Source of the DNA: JBHGBB01 sp041946755
GTDB lineage: Bacteria > UBP4 > UBA4092 > JAOAEQ01
DNA: 18,172 bases
Reading direction: 5' to 3'
Assembly (NCBI GenBank): GCA_041946755.1
Contig: JBHGBB010000060.1
Span: 1 to 18,172, forward strand
Made by a program: the position numbers and the translations under genes. The number at the start of each line of letters is the position of its first letter. The stretch's first letter is position 1. A model generated the notes under the pieces. That model searched no databases and was not told where the DNA came from. It saw nothing but the letters and a program-made list of their open reading frames with translations. Shown here piece after piece: positions 13,642-18,172 of the stretch.

Positions 13642-13863
13642 ATGAATACGAATAAACATCTTGATGTCCGCGGGTTATCCTGTCCGGAACCGGCGATGCG
13701 AACCCGAATGATGCTCAATGCCATATCCTCCGGAACGATTGAAATTTTGGTTGATTCCGGTACCGCTCAGGATAATATCACCCGGATTGCCCAACAAGCC
13801 GGCTGGGAGATTAAAACCGAAAAATTGTCTCAATCTGAAATGAGGATGATATTATCGAAATGA
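13642..13863 (+). CDS. TusA/SirA-like sulfur (selenium) carrier protein
   Basis: The 73-residue protein has the TusA fold signature: LDVRGLSCPEP with the persulfide-carrying Cys14 and the CPxP motif. The rest matches the usual beta-alpha-beta-alpha length. In selenium gene neighbourhoods the comparable protein, YedF, carries an additional C-terminal domain of over 100 residues, which is absent here. It probably accepts sulfur or selenium from the downstream PLP enzyme or the YedE-type transporter. The chosen ATG follows AAGGAG by about nine bases; the frame is open far upstream but only inside the yedE-like gene. Its TGA stop overlaps the next ATG (ATGA). Confidence 0.88.
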   Translation: MNTNKHLDVRGLSCPEPAMRTRMMLNAISSGTIEILVDSGTAQDNITRIAQQAGWEIKTEKLSQSEMRMILSK

Positions 13864-15011
13864 ACTATTTCTATCTAGATAATGCGGCTACTTCCTGGCC
13901 CAAACCACCGGAAGTAATCGCCGCAATGCAAGAGTATTTAGCGCATACCGGCGGCAACCCCGGTCGGTCGGGACATGCTTTATCGATTGCAGCTGCGCGG
14001 TCGATTTATACCACCCGGGAATTGGTTGCAGAATTATTTCATTTTTCCGATCCACTCCGGATTATTTTTACTGCTAACGCTACTACTGCAATCAACATAG
14101 CTTTATTTGGGCTTCTGAAATCCGGTGACCAGGTTATTACGACTGCAATCGAGCATAATGCGGTAATGCGGCCGTTAAGAGAATTGGAGCAGCGCGGGAT
14201 TCGGATAACTATTATTCCATGTTCGAATGAAGGATTGATTGATTTATCCTACCTGCACCGCCAGATAACCAATAAAACCAAACTGGTTATCATCAATCAT
14301 GGCAGTAATGTTATCGGTACGGTTCAATCTTTAGCAGAAATATCCCAGATTGTTCATCAAACAACCGCGTTATTTATGGTTGATGCAGCACAGACTGCTG
14401 GAGTTTTCCCTATCGATATGCAGAAACTGGATATCGACCTGTTAGCGTTTACCGGGCATAAAGGATTATATGGTCCGACCGGAACCGGTGGGTTGCTTAT
14501 CAGTAGTCGAATTGATACTAAATCGTTTAATCCGCTCTATTATGGAGGAACCGGCAGCCTCTCCGAATCTGAGCAGCAGCCGGAATATCTGCCGGATAAA
14601 TTTGAAAGTGGTACCCTTAACGGAGTAGGTCTAGCGGGATTAGCTGCCGGGATTCGGTTCGTTTTAAATCAAGGAATTGAATATATCCATTATCATGAAC
14701 TTAACCTAATCCAAATGTTGCTTGATGGATTATCAGCACTACCGAACGTTAAAATATATGGTCCGAATCGAACTACCAATCGTATCGGAGTTATCTCTTT
14801 TACGATTGATAACCAATCCGTATCGGATATCGGATTAAAACTGGAAGAAGATTATGGGATTTTAGCTCGGGTAGGATTACATTGTGCACCGGCTGCCCAT
14901 AAAACCATCGGGTCTTTCCCCAAAGGGACGGTTCGTTTCGCACCGGGTATTTATACTACGAAAGAGGATATCGCTGCGGTGATTGAAGCGGTGCGAACTA
15001 TTGCTCAATGA
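13860..15011 (+). CDS. Cysteine desulfurase-like PLP enzyme (class V aminotransferase, EF2568 type)
   Basis: This 383-residue class V aminotransferase-fold enzyme carries the PLP lysine at 201 in TGHKGLYGPTGTGG, DAAQTAG for cofactor binding and Cys342 in GLHCAP as the presumed persulfide cysteine. The N-terminus YLDNAATSWPKPPEV is characteristic of the branch typified by Enterococcus EF2568. That branch is known from clusters tied to selenium-dependent molybdenum hydroxylases and orphan SelD. It likely mobilises sulfur from cysteine or selenium from selenocysteine. Both ends overlap neighbours by ATGA, so production with the TusA-like and DUF3343 proteins is probably coupled. NifS/IscS housekeeping function is less likely, because no iron-sulfur scaffold gene is nearby. 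Confidence 0.88.
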   Translation: MNYFYLDNAATSWPKPPEVIAAMQEYLAHTGGNPGRSGHALSIAAARSIYTTRELVAELFHFSDPLRIIFTANATTAINIALFGLLKSGDQVITTAIEHNAVMRPLRELEQRGIRITIIPCSNEGLIDLSYLHRQITNKTKLVIINHGSNVIGTVQSLAEISQIVHQTTALFMVDAAQTAGVFPIDMQKLDIDLLAFTGHKGLYGPTGTGGLLISSRIDTKSFNPLYYGGTGSLSESEQQPEYLPDKFESGTLNGVGLAGLAAGIRFVLNQGIEYIHYHELNLIQMLLDGLSALPNVKIYGPNRTTNRIGVISFTIDNQSVSDIGLKLEEDYGILARVGLHCAPAAHKTIGSFPKGTVRFAPGIYTTKEDIAAVIEAVRTIAQ

Positions 15012-15235
15012 CACCACCATATGGCGTGATATTATTTCATACCACTTCAGCAGCGATGCGGGCTGAGAAGTTATTAATGTCAGCTGCATATGATATCAAA
15101 CTTATCCCAACTCCGCGGGAATTTTCAAGCGATTGCAGTCTGGCAATACGGTTCTTATGGCAGGATAAAGATCGAATTGATTCTCTGATTGAATCCAGTA
15201 AAATCGAAATAGTAGGAATAAATCCCTTGCCATAA
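15008..15235 (+). CDS. DUF3343 protein, putative Se/S carrier
   Basis: The 75-residue protein matches DUF3343: an N-terminal GVILFHTTSAAMRAEKLL block, PTPREFSSDC with Cys43, and LAIRF after it. Family members are small putative selenium or sulfur carriers found next to EF2568-type enzymes. The usual cysteine-glycine pair reads Cys-Ser here. It is the last gene of the unit, coupled by an ATGA overlap, and its stop lies only 12 bases from the stop of the convergent solute-binding protein gene. No terminator hairpin is evident between them. Confidence 0.82.
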   Translation: MTPPYGVILFHTTSAAMRAEKLLMSAAYDIKLIPTPREFSSDCSLAIRFLWQDKDRIDSLIESSKIEIVGINPLP

Positions 15236-15247
15236 ACGATATGGTTA

Positions 15248-16555
15248 CTATTTTTTAATCAAGGCATTAATCTGTTTCGCGACATTAGTTACCGTTTCTT
15301 TCGGGGTTTGTTTTTTCGCCCAGAGTTTACCGAACTCTTCATTCAATATTCTCGCTTCTTCAAATCCGGGTACATAGGGTGAGATTTCTACGGTACGCGC
15401 GATTTGCATCTCATCGAGATATATCTGGTTCTTATCTTCTTTCGGGAATTCCGGATTGAATAAGAACTCCGGCAGTTTCGATACCGAGATGCGGCTGGGC
15501 AATCCATCTCCGGTGCGGGTGACGATCAATTCATCCTCTTTATCCGCTAAGAATTTAACGAATCGGAACGATTCTTCCGGATGTTTGGCATTATGCGGAA
15601 TAACATAACTTTTACTAAACGCGAAATTCGCCGGATATTTGCCGCGAGGGAGCGGTGCAATCGACCATTCTAAATCTTTCCGTTGGCGATAACTAACCGT
15701 CATATATCTGCCGCCAACGCTCATTGCGACTTTCTCGGCGGTGAACAGGTTCATCGCTCCACCCCAATTTCCGAGGTTAGCAATTTGGTTTTCTTCCGCT
15801 AAAGTCGGCATCACATGGTATTTCATCTGCAGGTCGTTTACGAATTCGATTGCCGCTAAACATTCCGGGGAATCGAATGTACATCGTTTCCCATCATCAC
15901 TATATAATCTGCCGCCGAATTGCCAGATAATCGGCTGGACTTCTTTCCAATAATAGATGCCATACTGCATCACCCGGCCGGTTTTCGAGTCGCGTTTAGT
16001 GAGTTTTTTCGCTATATCCAGCATTTCATCGAGTGTCCAACCATCTTTAGGAAACGGGATCCCGGCTTCTTGAAACAATCGTTTATTATAAAACACTACC
16101 AGGTCGGTCATGTTATCCGGTAACCCATATATCTTGCCGTTGTCTCCATAGATAAACGGTTTTAGTTGCGGCCAGAAATCGGTCATATCGATATTATCTT
16201 TTTTAATATACGGTGTCAAATCGAGTAGCGCACTCTTTTCGCTGAGTACCCGGAAGAAATTGGTGCCATATACGGTAAACACATCCGGCGGCTCGCCACC
16301 GACAATCTGGGTTAACGCCTTCTGTTCTGCAGTAACATTTATACCCGGATAATCCGGTTTGATTTTGATATCCGGATTCGATTTCTCAAACGCTGCCATC
16401 TGCTCTTTCCGAATCGGATTGCCATCGACCATCCACCTTAAATAAGTAATCTTCTGACCGGTCGGTGATGGAGGCTGCTGGGTACTGCAACTCATAATGA
16501 ATACTAAACCTGAGAGTAAACAGAGAATAATAAAACCTACAAGATATTTTTTCAT
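15248..16555 (-). CDS. Sugar-type ABC transporter solute-binding lipoprotein
   Basis: The 435-residue protein starts with a lysine pair, a hydrophobic run (5-21) and a lipobox-like IMSC with Cys23, so it is probably a lipoprotein. The mature part has family-1 extracellular solute-binding features: DVFTVYGTNFFRVL, LLDLTPYI, YGLPDNMTDLVVFYNKRLF and PEESFRFVKFLADK. These proteins deliver sugars or oligosaccharides to an ABC permease. No permease or ATPase gene is adjacent, because the next gene converges. AGGAG seven bases before the ATG supports the start. It follows msrB by nine bases, so it is probably co-transcribed with the methionine sulfoxide reductases, an unusual pairing. Confidence 0.9.
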   Translation of the reverse strand: MKKYLVGFIILCLLSGLVFIMSCSTQQPPSPTGQKITYLRWMVDGNPIRKEQMAAFEKSNPDIKIKPDYPGINVTAEQKALTQIVGGEPPDVFTVYGTNFFRVLSEKSALLDLTPYIKKDNIDMTDFWPQLKPFIYGDNGKIYGLPDNMTDLVVFYNKRLFQEAGIPFPKDGWTLDEMLDIAKKLTKRDSKTGRVMQYGIYYWKEVQPIIWQFGGRLYSDDGKRCTFDSPECLAAIEFVNDLQMKYHVMPTLAEENQIANLGNWGGAMNLFTAEKVAMSVGGRYMTVSYRQRKDLEWSIAPLPRGKYPANFAFSKSYVIPHNAKHPEESFRFVKFLADKEDELIVTRTGDGLPSRISVSKLPEFLFNPEFPKEDKNQIYLDEMQIARTVEISPYVPGFEEARILNEEFGKLWAKKQTPKETVTNVAKQINALIKK

Positions 16556-16564
16556 GAGTTTCTC

Positions 16565-17020
16565 CTATGTTTTCTTTTCAAACAATGATTTATATTCGCT
16601 ATATCCTTCTTTATCCAAATCCTCTTTTGGGATGAATCTTAACGCGGCGGAGTTGATACAAAACCTGATTCCGGTAGGCTTCGGTCCATCGTTAAACACA
16701 TGGCCGAGATGGGAATTAGCGAATTTACTCCGGACTTCAACTCGTTGCATTCCATGGCTATTATCGGCTCGGGCGACGATATTATTCGCATCGACCGGTT
16801 TACTAAAACTCGGCCAGCCGCAGCTGGAATCGAATTTATCTCGAGAACTGAATAGCGGTTCTCCGGAAACAATATCGACATAAATCCCGTCCCGATGATT
16901 GTTCCAGAATTCGTTATGGAACGCCAGTTCGGTACCGTTCTCCTGGGTAACCTGATATTGCGTTGCGGTTAATTTATGTTTTAGTTCATATAAAGATGGT
17001 TTAACGAATTTCGGTGCCAT
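16565..17020 (-). CDS. msrB: Peptide methionine-R-sulfoxide reductase
   Basis: This 151-residue enzyme reduces the R epimer of methionine sulfoxide in proteins. The catalytic Cys121 lies in RFCINSAALRF and a probable resolving Cys67 in DSSCGWPSF; SHLGHVFNDGP is also present. The two zinc-binding CxxC pairs of many MsrB proteins are missing (GIYVDIVSGEPLF and RSKFANSHLG stand there instead), so it belongs to the zinc-free form typified by the Neisseria PilB domain. No export signal is seen, so it is probably cytoplasmic. It starts nine bases after the msrA stop and is followed at nine bases by the solute-binding protein gene. Confidence 0.96.
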   Translation of the reverse strand: MAPKFVKPSLYELKHKLTATQYQVTQENGTELAFHNEFWNNHRDGIYVDIVSGEPLFSSRDKFDSSCGWPSFSKPVDANNIVARADNSHGMQRVEVRSKFANSHLGHVFNDGPKPTGIRFCINSAALRFIPKEDLDKEGYSEYKSLFEKKT

Positions 17021-17029
17021 AATATTGTT

Positions 17030-17599
17030 CTACTTTTTAGCAGTATTTTTCTTCCCCCAAACCTGATTTAGATAGGTATCGCGACCGGAATGATAGCGGT
17101 ATGATTGATAATGGAGCGGACTCTTGGTATAGAAATCCTGATGATATTCTTCTGCCGGATAGAATGCGGTTGCCGGGATTACTTGGGTAACAATCGGTTT
17201 CGGATATCTCCCCGACCGATTTAACGCGGTAATCGATACTTCAGCGATCTGCTTTTGCTTTTCATTATGATAAAACACTGCGGTTTGATATTGGCTCCCC
17301 CGGTCGACAAACTGCCCTTCCGGGTCGGTCGGATCGATCTGATGCCAGAAAATATCCAGCAAATCTTGATATGCTATTTTATTCGGGTCGAAGGTAATCT
17401 GAATCGCTTCATAATGGCCGGTGGTACCGGAACAAACCTGTTCATAAGTCGGGTTCTTAGTAGTTCCGCCGGTATATCCGGAAATAACCTGAATAACTCC
17501 ATCAAGTTTCTTATATACCGGTTCCATACACCAAAAACAGCCGCCGGCAAAGGTTGCAAGCTCGGTATCGGTTTTCATTTCGGTTGGTGGTAGTACCAT
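17030..17599 (-). CDS. msrA: Peptide methionine-S-sulfoxide reductase
   Basis: This 189-residue enzyme reduces the S epimer of methionine sulfoxide, complementing MsrB. The catalytic Cys21 is in AGGCFWCMEP, followed by SGYTGG, the substrate-site GHYEAIQITFDP block, DPTDPEGQFVDRGSQYQ and the EYHQDF block. The start is uncertain: ATG at 17599 is preferred for a weak AGAAG just upstream. A GTG at 17620 has no ribosome binding site, and an ATG at 17578 would also keep the whole domain. It lies between the methyltransferase and msrB genes, all on one strand with short gaps, suggesting one transcript for oxidative-damage repair. Confidence 0.95.
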   Translation of the reverse strand: MVLPPTEMKTDTELATFAGGCFWCMEPVYKKLDGVIQVISGYTGGTTKNPTYEQVCSGTTGHYEAIQITFDPNKIAYQDLLDIFWHQIDPTDPEGQFVDRGSQYQTAVFYHNEKQKQIAEVSITALNRSGRYPKPIVTQVIPATAFYPAEEYHQDFYTKSPLHYQSYRYHSGRDTYLNQVWGKKNTAKK

Positions 17600-17625
17600 G
17601 CTTCTAAACTCAGACCGCACTCGAT

Positions 17626-18172
17626 TTATTTTGTTGCGGTTAATAGGAAAATAGTAAAATCCCGCATCTGCCCGGTTTTGATTGGTTTCCGAATCGTATA
17701 TGCATCCGTAACCATAATATCAATGAATCCGGCGTTTTGAAATAGATTTTTTAGCTTTTCCCGGTCGAACCCGTTATGTTCTACTCCGGTCGGGTCGTCA
17801 TGGAACTCGCCATTATCCGAATCGAGGTCAGCGATGGCTATCTGCCCTCCCGGATTCAAAATCGTATACAATGCGGTAACCAGTTTCCGAGTATCTTTAA
17901 TATGATGCAGGGTCATCGAACTAACAATGATATCGACCGGTTCTTTCTGCCATGGTTCTTGCTCGAAATCCCAGAGCACCGGTTCGACATTAGCTATTCC
18001 AGTCTTATTCAATTTCTCGGTTAATACCGCTAACATCCCGGCAGAACTATCTATCGCATAGACTTTTTTCACTTCCGATTGCAATTTTAAAGTAACTAAA
18101 CCGGTTCCGGCACCATAATCGAGTAACGTTTGTTCCTGACTATAGTGCAGAGATTGCCGCATCGCTTCCGCA
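17626..18172 (-). CDS. Class I SAM-dependent methyltransferase, 5' end beyond the window
   Basis: The visible part has the Rossmann-type methyltransferase motifs: LLDYGAGTG (motif I, SAM binding), YAIDSSAGML (post I), DIIVSSMTLHHI (motif II region) and LNPGGQIAIADLD (motif III). A C-terminal EKLKNLFQNAGF segment follows. The reading frame stays open to the window edge upstream of the first ATG (18162), and motif I would lie unusually close to that ATG. The true start is therefore probably outside the window. Substrate is unknown; a small molecule is typical for this branch. The msrA gene follows closely. Confidence 0.85.
   Translation of the reverse strand, partial: AEAMRQSLHYSQEQTLLDYGAGTGLVTLKLQSEVKKVYAIDSSAGMLAVLTEKLNKTGIANVEPVLWDFEQEPWQKEPVDIIVSSMTLHHIKDTRKLVTALYTILNPGGQIAIADLDSDNGEFHDDPTGVEHNGFDREKLKNLFQNAGFIDIMVTDAYTIRKPIKTGQMRDFTIFLLTATK

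Noticed and set aside
16497..16883. Plus-strand frame of 128 codons opposite msrB
   Set aside because: Antisense shadow of msrB and the start of the solute-binding gene.

Overview
The window reads as a chromosomal piece of an uncultivated bacterium of moderate GC content. Its intergenic spacers are packed with short, word-like repeats. I cannot name the phylum from sequence alone. Biosynthetic genes of ordinary bacterial type sit beside genes associated with anaerobic or selenium-using metabolism (a Memo/AMMECR1 protein and a YedE/TusA/DUF3343 cluster). All these points suggest a poorly sampled bacterial lineage.

Region 1 (1-9395, minus strand) is one long biosynthetic block transcribed as hisF, hisI, trpE, a GxxExxY-family gene, trpG, trpD, trpC, a 648-base gap, trpF, trpB, trpA. 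It contains a gene for every step from chorismate to tryptophan, plus two histidine steps at the head. A promoter-like sequence precedes hisF. The gap between trpC and trpF holds a strong hairpin followed by a T-run and a possible second promoter, so the pathway may be made as two transcripts (trpEGDC and trpFBA). The block ends in a long inverted repeat plus T-run that overlaps the trpA stop codon. The GxxExxY gene lies between imperfect 28-base inverted repeats and is visibly more AT-rich than its neighbours, so it looks like an inserted cassette.

Region 2 (9396-12194) has a divergently transcribed gene encoding a secreted or membrane-anchored Memo-AMMECR1 fusion, with an excellent sigma70-type promoter. 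A convergent NAD-dependent sugar-nucleotide epimerase follows. The linker of the fusion is encoded by the same kind of repeat DNA seen in the intergenic spacers.

Region 3 (12195-15235, plus strand) is a tight five-gene unit: an unrecognised 65-residue protein with a CxxC motif and a TTG start, a YedE-type membrane protein, a TusA-like protein, a cysteine-desulfurase-like PLP enzyme and a DUF3343 protein. The last three genes are joined by ATGA overlaps. The set matches the selenium/sulfur-handling gene neighbourhoods known in bacteria with selenium-dependent enzymes. The natural reading is a membrane importer, a persulfide or selenide generator and small carrier proteins working together, although selD is not in the window.

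Region 4 (15248-18172, minus strand) is a tight cluster running methyltransferase (cut by the window edge), msrA, msrB and a sugar-type ABC solute-binding lipoprotein. It combines methionine-sulfoxide repair with a substrate-binding protein that has no permease genes next to it.
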